From contig DAIEST010000204.1 of assembly GCA_027346125.1 (NCBI GenBank), forward strand, positions 1 to 5,705: a stretch of DNA of 5,705 bases, in the 5' to 3' direction. The translations under genes were made by a program, and so were the position numbers. The notes under the pieces were generated by a model that worked only from the letters and a program-made list of their open reading frames with translations, did not search any database and was not told where the DNA came from. Below are positions 1-5,026 of this stretch, piece after piece (the first letter of the stretch is position 1; every line of letters starts with the position of its first letter). Origin of the DNA: Leptospirillum sp. (GTDB lineage: Bacteria > Nitrospirota > Leptospirillia > Leptospirillales > Leptospirillaceae).

Positions 1-57
1 ATCGGGTGAGTGATAAATGTGCCCGGGATTTGATTGTGTGTCCGAAACGCCAGCCGG

Positions 58-77
58 CAATCCTTCGGAAGGGATTG
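58..77. repeat. Inverted repeat (hairpin)
   Basis: The arms CAATCCTT (58-65) and AAGGGATTG (69-77) pair over 8 bp with one bulged G and a CGG loop. CGG (55-57) and CCG (81-83) could extend the stem across a three-base bulge. No T-run follows, so it is not a standard terminator. It might be an RNA or DNA structural element, or chance. Confidence 0.4.
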
Positions 78-302
78 GAGCCGATTTGGCGTCTTTTGTC
101 AGGTTCCCTTGGCTATTGACCTGCAAAATGAATGTTCTGGCACATATCTTTTCTGCAAATGAAAGCGGATCTTCCCTTCGGGTGAAAGAAAATCGCGCAA
201 CCGGACGAGGACAAAAGAATGAAGTGCAAAAGAAAAATGCGCCATCCGGGCAAAGTCTTTTGGAGGATATTCGCATCAGGCGGTCCACAACCCGCAACAA
301 TG

Positions 303-335
303 CGTGCCGCCTGGTTTTCGGCGGCATGACATTTT
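303..335 (+). terminator. Weak candidate intrinsic terminator
   Basis: TGCCGCC (305-311) and GGCGGCA (320-326) form a perfect 7-bp GC-rich stem with an 8-nt loop, extendable by a G-T and a C-G pair to 303-328. A run of four T (332-335) follows three bases later. This is short for a Rho-independent terminator, and no gene clearly ends just upstream, although a frame entering from the left edge stops near 118. The stem is seen directly; its function is inferred. Confidence 0.3.
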
Positions 336-452
336 CCGGATGAGGAGACAACGGAGAGTAATTCATTCTCGACGACGACGGAAGATGATCAGGACGACCT
401 CCCGTTCGGTACTGTGCCCGCCCCTTTTTCTGGTAGATCTGACAACCTGTTT

Positions 453-471
453 TTGCTCCGTTGCGGAGCAA
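453..471. repeat. Perfect 8-bp inverted repeat
   Basis: TTGCTCCG (453-460) and CGGAGCAA (464-471) are perfectly complementary with a 3-nt TTG loop. T residues lie before rather than after the stem on the plus strand, and the minus-strand tail is A-rich, so it does not look like a terminator in either direction. It could be an RNA stem or a binding site. Confidence 0.45.
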
Positions 472-525
472 GCCACGGGATCCTAAACTGAAAGAATCCT
501 TTTAGCAACATCATCGTAAAACAAC

Positions 526-566
526 AGATAGGTAAATTCAACATCCTTTGATTCGAAAACCTATCT
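526..566. repeat. Long-loop inverted repeat before a strong Shine-Dalgarno
   Basis: AGATAGGT (526-533) and ACCTATCT (559-566) are perfectly complementary over 8 bp, with a 25-nt A/T-rich spacer containing a possible inner TCAA/TTGA stem. The right arm ends five bases before the purine-rich GGAGGG (571-576). A smaller stem, CTGAAAG/CTTTTAG at 488-505, lies just upstream. Together they resemble a structured 5' leader, but I recognise no riboswitch class. Confidence 0.4.
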
Positions 567-580
567 CATTGGAGGGATTT

Positions 581-646
581 TTGCGTATTCGAAGGATTTC
601 GTCTCCGATCCTGTCAGAATGCCGCTATTTCATTGAAAGTGCTTGA
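581..646 (+). CDS. Possible 21-residue leader peptide
   Basis: A TTG codon at 581 sits four bases after GGAGGG (571-576), one of the strongest ribosome-binding sequences in the window. The frame runs 21 codons to TGA at 644-646 and would encode a short basic peptide, MRIRRISSPILSECRYFIESA when written in two parts (MRIRRISSPI then LSECRYFIESA). It has no run of a single amino acid of the kind seen in attenuator leaders. The stop codon overlaps the -35 element of the downstream candidate promoter. The only support is the Shine-Dalgarno and its spacing, so it may equally be a chance purine run. Confidence 0.2.
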   Translation: MRIRRISSPILSECRYFIESA

Positions 647-675
647 CGTACGGCTTGAGAGCTGTAGTGTATAGT
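643..675 (+). promoter_or_regulatory. Candidate sigma70-type promoter ahead of rnr
   Basis: TTGACG at 643-648 matches the -35 consensus at five of six positions. Two -10 candidates follow: TAGTGT (665-670), with a 16-bp spacer but a poor match, and TATAGT (670-675), with five of six matches but a long 21-bp spacer. Transcription from here would begin close to a 6-bp hairpin, GTCTTG/CAAGAC (674-689). It is the best promoter-like site I can see before rnr, but neither combination is ideal. Confidence 0.4.
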
Positions 676-689
676 CTTGTGTGCAAGAC
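674..689 (+). promoter_or_regulatory. Small hairpin near the presumed transcript start
   Basis: GTCTTG (674-679) and CAAGAC (684-689) form a perfect 6-bp stem with a TGTG loop. It lies just downstream of, or overlaps, the candidate -10 and directly before the AGGA ribosome-binding sequence of the 701 ORF. It could stabilise the 5' end of the rnr transcript or affect initiation of the small ORF. The stem is visible; the role is inferred. Confidence 0.3.
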
Positions 690-700
690 AGGATGAAAAT

Positions 701-871
701 ATGGTGCATCCGGTCGGCCGACAGGGGAAAAAGGGTGGGATTGTTCCCGAGAATGCGGGCTGTCCGGCGATCGGAGCGACTTTGTCCGGACAGATTGGTG
801 AAGGCTGTTTCCCGCCGCATTGTGATTTGTGTCAAGATTGGTCGCGTGACGGGGATCAAATTTGTGAATGA
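701..871 (+). CDS. Possible 56-residue cysteine-rich small protein
   Basis: The ATG at 701 is preceded by AGGA (690-693) at seven bases and lies just downstream of a candidate promoter. The 56-residue product is glycine- and cysteine-rich, with Cys at residues 21, 36, 41, 44 and 55. Residues 36-44 give CX4CX2C, which could bind a metal, but I recognise no family. The frame ends at TGA (869-871), and this is exactly the reading frame of rnr, whose GTG follows after 12 sense codons. It could be a genuine small gene cotranscribed with rnr, a translated leader, or an artefact. A second frame, using ATG at 693 and running into rnr to 971, competes for the same DNA and has a more arginine-rich, less protein-like composition. 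No homology search was possible. Confidence 0.33.
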   Translation: MVHPVGRQGKKGGIVPENAGCPAIGATLSGQIGEGCFPPHCDLCQDWSRDGDQICE

Positions 872-907
872 ACGGGAAAACGTGCTGAAACGCGATGGGA
901 GGATTCA

Positions 908-3121
908 GTGGTCACGGAAAAACGGGAACCAGCGGGAGACTCCCTGGAAGGACGCATCCTTTCCTTTCTGAAAGAGGAAGCCCAGAAGCCGGTGAGGTCC
1001 GACCGGCTGATCGATGCCGTCATCCGGAAAAAGAAGGAACGCAAGGAGATCGCCAGAGCGCTGGATCTTCTGGCCGACGAGAAGAAGGTCCTGATTCTCC
1101 AGGGCGGATATGTCGCGCTGCCGGAGCGTCTCCATCTCCGTTCCGGGGTGTTTCTGGCCCATCCGGACGGGTATGGTTTTGTCGTGGCGGAAGGATTTCC
1201 CGACGATCTCTTCATTCCCGTTTCCTCCACGCTTGGAGCGATGCATCAGGACAAGGTACTGGCCGTATTGACGGGAAAGGACGGACGGGGACGGACGGAA
1301 GGACAGATTTTCGAGGTCGTTTCCCGTTCCCGGAAGTCCATTGTCGGAACGGTCCGGTTCTTTGAGGGAGGGGTGACGCTGCGTCCGCGGGATCCCCGTC
1401 TGAACCACGACTTCCTGGTGGTGGGAGATGTGTCCCCGGAGATCAGAAGCGGCGACCTTGCCGTTCTGGAAATCGTCCGTTATCCGGAGGGGGGAAGGAT
1501 TCCCGAAGGCCATATCGTCCAGTCCCTGGGAGAGGCGTCGAACCCGGCGCTGGATACGGATCTGGTTCTGGCCACCTATCAGTTGAGCGAAAAGTTCCCC
1601 GACCCGGTGGAAGAAGAGGCCCATCGGGTCGCCAGGGAGATCCCCATCCGTCCCGGAAAGGACAGGGAGGATCTCAGGGACCGGACGATCCTGACGATCG
1701 ACGGGGACAGCGCGCGGGATTTCGACGATGCCCTGTCTCTCGAGGAAAAGCCGGACGGGACGGTCGAGGTCGGGATCCATATCGCGGACGTCGCTGCCTA
1801 CGTCGCCCAGGGAGGCGTGCTGGATCGGGAAGCGTACCGGAGGGGGACAAGCGTGTATTTCCCCGACCGGGTCGTTCCGATGTTTCCCGAAGTGCTTTCC
1901 AACGGGGTTCTCTCCCTGAACCCGGACGAAGACCGACTGGCCCGCACGGTTCAGGTTCATCTGGATCGGACCGGGAAGATCCTGGGTTCCAGGATTTTCC
2001 GGTCCGTGATCCGAAGCCGGATGCGCGCGACGTATTCCCGCGTCCACCCGGTTCTGATGGGAGAAAGCCCGGATGTTCCCGAGCGGACATTCGCCCCGCT
2101 GCTTCGGGCCATGTGGGGAGTCGCCCAGAAACTGAAACTGGCCAGGTTCGAGCAGGGCAGCCTCGACTTCGATCTTCCCGAGCCGGAGATTGTTCTGGAT
2201 CTCCGGGGAGAGCCGATCGACATCATCCGCTCTCCCCGCTACCTGTCTCACCAGCTGGTGGAAGAGTTCATGCTTCTTGCCAACCGGATCGTCGCCCAGG
2301 AGCTGTCCCGAAAGTTTCAGGTGGCGATGTTCCGGGTTCACGAAACCCCTTCGCCCGAGAAAATCGAGGATCTGGGGCTTTTCCTGGGGGCTCTGGGCCT
2401 TGCCCTGCCGGTCCGGAAAGGGGGAGGGTTCCGGACGAAGGATCTTTCGGGGATCCTGGAATCGACCCGGGGGACGCCATTGGAGAAAATGGTTCATTTT
2501 TCCGTTTTGCGCTCTCTCAAACAGGCCCGTTACGATACCCGCCCGTTGGGTCATTTCGGACTGGCGATGGAGGACTATACCCACTTTACCTCCCCGATTC
2601 GCCGGTATCCGGATCTGATCGTGCACCGGCTTCTGGACCTGCCTGCCGGAAGCTCGCCTTCCGAGCGCATGCCGGAACCGCTCGACCGCATTGCGAACCA
2701 CGTTTCGGAGAGGGAACGCGTTTCCGTCGATGCGGAGCGGATGGCGATCGATCTGAAGAGGATCCGGTTCATGGCCCAGCATCTTGGAAAAACCTTCGAG
2801 GGAACCGTTTCGGGCGTGACGGGTTTCGGATTTTTTGTGGAACTCAAGGAAATACTGGTGGAAGGTCTGGTCCCGGTCTCTTCCCTGCACGACGACTACT
2901 ACATCTACGACGAGAAGAGACATCTCCTGAGAGGGGAGTCCACCCGACGGGAGTTCCGGATCGGGGATCCCGTCAAGGTCCGGGTGGCCCGGGTGGATTC
3001 GGAGCGGCTCCGGATCGAATTTGCGATGGATGGGGAAGAAGGACTGGAGCCGCGGAAAAAAAGGCGGAAGAGTTCTTCTTCCAGGAGAAGGGGGACGGGA
3101 CGGGGCGGGAAAAAGAAATAG
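908..3121 (+). CDS. rnr: Ribonuclease R (3'-5' exoribonuclease)
   Basis: RNase R of the RNB/RNase II superfamily hydrolyses RNA processively from the 3' end in the cytoplasm. The family degrades structured RNA, including rRNA and mRNA decay intermediates, and acts in tmRNA-linked quality control. The 737 residues match a full-length enzyme. In order there is an N-terminal winged helix (about 14-72), two cold-shock OB domains (about 76-225, with GVFLAHPDGYGFV at 80-92), the RNB catalytic domain (about 254-580), an S1 domain (about 628-706) and a Lys/Arg/Ser-rich basic tail (716-737). The catalytic acidic cluster is intact in IDGDSARDFDDA (D265, D271, D273, D274), as are HIADVAAYV (291-299), SVYFPDRVVPMFPE with Y317, and FTSPIRRYPDLIVHR (560-574). 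The GTG start follows GGGAGG (897-902). An in-frame TGA at 869-871 and the absence of other start codons between make it the first usable start. The gene converges with a lipoprotein gene 10 bp downstream. Confidence 0.97.
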   Translation: MVTEKREPAGDSLEGRILSFLKEEAQKPVRSDRLIDAVIRKKKERKEIARALDLLADEKKVLILQGGYVALPERLHLRSGVFLAHPDGYGFVVAEGFPDDLFIPVSSTLGAMHQDKVLAVLTGKDGRGRTEGQIFEVVSRSRKSIVGTVRFFEGGVTLRPRDPRLNHDFLVVGDVSPEIRSGDLAVLEIVRYPEGGRIPEGHIVQSLGEASNPALDTDLVLATYQLSEKFPDPVEEEAHRVAREIPIRPGKDREDLRDRTILTIDGDSARDFDDALSLEEKPDGTVEVGIHIADVAAYVAQGGVLDREAYRRGTSVYFPDRVVPMFPEVLSNGVLSLNPDEDRLARTVQVHLDRTGKILGSRIFRSVIRSRMRATYSRVHPVLMGESPDVPERTFAPLLRAMWGVAQKLKLARFEQGSLDFDLPEPEIVLDLRGEPIDIIRSPRYLSHQLVEEFMLLANRIVAQELSRKFQVAMFRVHETPSPEKIEDLGLFLGALGLALPVRKGGGFRTKDLSGILESTRGTPLEKMVHFSVLRSLKQARYDTRPLGHFGLAMEDYTHFTSPIRRYPDLIVHRLLDLPAGSSPSERMPEPLDRIANHVSERERVSVDAERMAIDLKRIRFMAQHLGKTFEGTVSGVTGFGFFVELKEILVEGLVPVSSLHDDYYIYDEKRHLLRGESTRREFRIGDPVKVRVARVDSERLRIEFAMDGEEGLEPRKKRRKSSSSRRRGTGRGGKKK

Positions 3122-3122
3122 C

Positions 3123-3144
3123 CGGATCGTCCTAGGAAGATCCG
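3123..3144. terminator. Inverted repeat between convergent genes, weak terminator candidate
   Basis: A near-perfect 22-bp inverted repeat, with arms of 11 bases and one mismatched pair, is centred on CCTAGG and covers the 10-bp gap between the rnr stop and the stop of the minus-strand lipoprotein gene. It includes that gene's TAG codon. On the minus strand a pyrimidine-rich stretch with TTTCTTTTT follows, which would help terminate the lipoprotein transcript. The plus strand has no T-run. A terminator shared by both convergent genes is possible but unproven. Confidence 0.35.
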
Positions 3145-3497
3145 CCCTCTGCCTGGGTGCTTTCGCGCGCCGCGTTCGAGAAGTCGGCGGAGGCTTTTTC
3201 GTACTGGTTCTTTTCCTGTGCCGGATTTCCCAGTTCGCTGTACTCCCTGGCGGACTTCAGGCGGGTCTGTCCCGCGTCGGCATATTTGTTCGCGGCATCA
3301 AGATGGTTTAATATGACACTTTGTTCGTGGGCCGATTTTTCGATCTGCTGGGCGGACGTCCGGTATTTCTGGGCGGCGTTGAGATGGTTTCCCATCAGGG
3401 AGTTGGTGGCCGCACAGGCCGAAAACCCGAACGAGAGAAAGCCGCATGCAAAGAGAAGCGTCCGGGTTGTCCCTGACGTGTTTGCCTTTTTTGCCAT
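3132..3497 (-). CDS. Putative small lipoprotein with three 27-residue repeats
   Basis: The 121-residue product has a basic N-terminus (MAKKANTSGTTR), a hydrophobic core (about 14-27) and a lipobox-like FSAC with Cys28. It is therefore probably an exported lipoprotein with a mature part of about 93 residues, although Phe at -3 is not the commonest residue. The mature part is Ala/Gln/Glu/Lys-rich, has no further Cys and should be helical. It consists of three 27-residue units at 37-63, 64-90 and 91-117, marked by Tyr45/72/99 and by KSAHE (54-58), KSARE (81-85) and NAARE (108-112). It recalls small alanine-rich envelope lipoproteins such as Lpp-like or DUF4398-type proteins, but I cannot assign a family. 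The ATG at 3497 has AAAGGA (3505-3510) at a good distance. The frame is open much further upstream, but that part lies opposite the next gene and has no comparable start. It is transcribed convergently to rnr and divergently from the 3618 gene. Confidence 0.8.
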   Translation of the reverse strand: MAKKANTSGTTRTLLFACGFLSFGFSACAATNSLMGNHLNAAQKYRTSAQQIEKSAHEQSVILNHLDAANKYADAGQTRLKSAREYSELGNPAQEKNQYEKASADFSNAARESTQAEGGSS

Positions 3498-3617
3498 CGA
3501 TGAATCCTTTTTCAGTAGGCGAGGAACGGGAGTCTGTTCCTTGGCCGAGAATGAAGTGGGCTTCCAGTCGAAACGGCACCATTGTGTCACAACAGAGTTG
3601 ATCGGACAAGAGATCTG
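3498..3617. promoter_or_regulatory. Divergent intergenic region with two inverted repeats
   Basis: This 120-bp gap must carry the start signals of the minus-strand lipoprotein gene and, if they form an operon, of the rightward 3618-5705 cluster. I see no convincing -35/-10 pair in either direction. Two palindromic sites stand out: AGGAAC (3522-3527) with GTTCCT (3536-3541), separated by 8 bases, and TTGTG-T-CACAA (3582-3592), a perfect 11-bp palindrome. Either could be a binding site for a dimeric regulator. The symmetry is observed; the regulatory role is inferred. Confidence 0.4.
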
Positions 3618-4808
3618 GTGAGCATCGGAAATACCCTCCTGAAACGTTCCGGCCGGTTCCGACCTTTTTTCTGGCTGTTTCTGGCAGCGGTCGCGACTGC
3701 TGCCTTTTCCGTCTTTCCGGGGTGTTCGACGCTGTCGGTCGTTCCCCGGATACCCGACCGCAAGGCGGATCTTTTTTCGGTTTCCATGATGGGAGCGTCC
3801 CGCTCCGGAGAAAGCCTCATCAAGGTTCGGACCTGCTCGAACCGATATTTCGATGCGGTCTTCCATTGGCCCGGACAGCCCTCCCGGGTTCTGGAAATGC
3901 AGTCCGCATGGCCCACGGGGTTCGATCTGGACCGTGGAGAGGTGATCCTCCCATTTTCTGCACTCTACCGCAACGAAGACCATGGGAGCGTCCGGACGGT
4001 TTCCCTGAACGGGTATGTCCTTTTCCACAATCTTTCGACGTGCCGGATCGAGCGGGCGGTTTTTGTTCCCGGCTCCGACGGATCCGTCATCGAGCCGAAG
4101 CTCTTCATTCTCGACGGAAAAGACTTCGGTCATCGGGATCCCTGGTCTCCGAGAGAGATCATCTTCACGGGATATCGTGTGCTCCTGAACGAGTCCCTGT
4201 CGGTGGTCGGACCGATCCCGTTCGAAGATGCGAACCAGGATGTCCAGTATCCTGTCGTCCTGTTCAACGGGGTGGAACAGCAGAACCGGGAACTGCGGGG
4301 CGTCAACCCTCCGGATTTCGATCGGCGCCTGTCGATGGATCTGTGGTTCAGGGGGAAACCGTTCCAGATTCATGTGACAGGGGACGGATCCGACGGGCTC
4401 TTTGTGGCCAGCAATCCCCACATCGTCGGAATGGGCGTCCTCCTTCCCCGGGTTCAGCCCCCCTATACCTTCCCCGACAGAAGCTATCGTTTTGCCCTGG
4501 GGGGCGGATTGCTGGTGGACGGTCCCGTCGCCATGCAGGGGACGATCCGTTTCTCCAGGCAGACGAACGAGTTTTCTCTTGTGGGCCAGATGAACCAGGC
4601 CGGTTCGCTTCTCGATCCCTTCCGCTTTTTCGGGCATTACCGGAAAGGGGCCCTGTCCCGTTTTGGCATTCCGGGGGAGATCGACCTGCCCATGGAGTTC
4701 AACCATCGGCCGATGACGCTTGTCCTGCTTCCGGACCCGAACCAGAGAACCTACTGGATCGGGTCGGTGGACCAGAATCTCTTCGGCGTGATGGATCCTG
4801 TTCGGTGA
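3618..4808 (+). CDS. Putative lipoprotein of unknown function
   Basis: The 396-residue product (from GTG 3618) begins with a basic segment (KRSGRFR, 9-15), a hydrophobic stretch FFWLFLAAVATAAF (17-30) and VFPGCS with Cys36, so it is probably exported and lipid-anchored. Pro at -2 of the lipobox is unusual, and a cleaved or uncleaved signal anchor is possible. The mature part has no further membrane segment, is rich in alternating hydrophobic residues, Gly and aromatics suggestive of beta-structure, and contains Cys73 and Cys142, which could form a disulfide. I recognise no domain. The GTG is chosen because AAGAG (3608-3612) lies five bases before it and it gives a compact signal peptide. An in-frame TTG at 3582 would add 12 residues but would place the start within a palindrome. 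The gene heads a probable three-gene cluster, and the next gene starts 26 bp after its stop. Confidence 0.8.
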   Translation: MSIGNTLLKRSGRFRPFFWLFLAAVATAAFSVFPGCSTLSVVPRIPDRKADLFSVSMMGASRSGESLIKVRTCSNRYFDAVFHWPGQPSRVLEMQSAWPTGFDLDRGEVILPFSALYRNEDHGSVRTVSLNGYVLFHNLSTCRIERAVFVPGSDGSVIEPKLFILDGKDFGHRDPWSPREIIFTGYRVLLNESLSVVGPIPFEDANQDVQYPVVLFNGVEQQNRELRGVNPPDFDRRLSMDLWFRGKPFQIHVTGDGSDGLFVASNPHIVGMGVLLPRVQPPYTFPDRSYRFALGGGLLVDGPVAMQGTIRFSRQTNEFSLVGQMNQAGSLLDPFRFFGHYRKGALSRFGIPGEIDLPMEFNHRPMTLVLLPDPNQRTYWIGSVDQNLFGVMDPVR

Positions 4809-4834
4809 AAACCCTGATTCCGGAGGAACGCGGT

Positions 4835-5026
4835 ATGCTCGAAGGCGAAAAAGAAGCAGAACGATCGAACGGTGGACCGGCCGAGATGAGCCCCGGCAGG
4901 TCCCGGATCATGAGGGTTCTCTTCCGGCTCTTCACGATCCTCGAATTCGGATTTCTGGGGTTCATCCTGTACGACCTGTTCCGGAAATACATCCTGACGG
5001 GAAACCTGGACTGGTGGAAAAGGTAG
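4835..5026 (+). CDS. Small single-pass membrane protein, unknown function
   Basis: A 63-residue protein starts at ATG 4835 behind a strong Shine-Dalgarno, GGAGG (4822-4826), at eight bases. The N-terminal half is hydrophilic and charged (residues 1-27). It is followed by one hydrophobic segment, about 28-46, containing Arg31 and Glu37, and then by a short tail with DLFRKY and ending in LDWWKR. The basic residues around 22-31 could favour a cytoplasmic N-terminus, but the orientation is not certain. The charges within the segment might mean an amphipathic or partner-binding helix. No family is recognised. Tight spacing on both sides (26 bp after the lipoprotein gene, 13-bp overlap with the glycosylase gene) and the good ribosome-binding site are the main reasons to believe it is a real gene. 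Confidence 0.72.
   Translation: MLEGEKEAERSNGGPAEMSPGRSRIMRVLFRLFTILEFGFLGFILYDLFRKYILTGNLDWWKR

Larger units (their letters stand above)
1..580. other. Region without a recognised gene, rich in inverted repeats
   Basis: No protein family is recognisable here on either strand. Two mutually overlapping open frames exist: a plus frame 17-343 (108 codons, ATG, no good Shine-Dalgarno) and a minus frame from ATG at 276 that stays open to the window edge (92 codons). At most one would be real and neither resembles anything I know. A plus frame also enters from the left edge and stops near 118, so it could be the tail of an upstream gene. What can be seen directly is a series of inverted repeats (58-77, 303-328, 453-471, 488-505, 526-566), and the stretch from about 485 to 640 is visibly more AT-rich than the genes downstream. 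It is best read as an intergenic or decayed region with possible structured RNA. Confidence 0.5.

Noticed and set aside
453..471. Perfect hairpin considered as an intrinsic terminator
   Set aside because: No T-run follows it on either strand; the T residues lie on the 5' side.
550..561. TTCGAA-containing stretch resembling a tRNA T-loop
   Set aside because: No matching acceptor, anticodon or D arm can be built around it on either strand.
869..871. TGA read through or recoded to make an extended RNase R
   Set aside because: RNase R is full length from GTG 908 with a good Shine-Dalgarno, and no selenocysteine-type structure was recognised. It is kept only as a remote option under the small-ORF finding.
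681..971. 96-codon plus frame running into rnr
   Set aside because: It overlaps the rnr start out of frame and has a strongly Arg-rich composition. The 701-871 frame is better placed, although neither is certain.
905..2923. 672-codon open frame on the minus strand opposite rnr
   Set aside because: It is in codon register with rnr and exists because rnr avoids TTA, CTA and TCA codons across this stretch. Its translation is rich in Arg, Pro and Gly without domain character, while the plus strand has an intact RNase R.
2113..3135. 340-codon plus-strand frame overlapping rnr
   Set aside because: It is an out-of-frame shadow of rnr with Gly/Arg/Pro/Ser-rich low-complexity translation. The rnr frame here contains conserved RNB and S1 sequence.
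3498..4706. Long minus-strand extension upstream of the small lipoprotein, open to 4706
   Set aside because: It is in register with the 3618-4808 gene on the other strand, so codon bias of that gene explains it. The lipoprotein start at 3497 has a ribosome-binding site and signal peptide of its own.
3722..4834. Upstream part of the frame that ends with the small membrane protein
   Set aside because: It is a shadow of the 3618-4808 gene. The real start is ATG 4835, with a strong Shine-Dalgarno and a clear membrane segment downstream.
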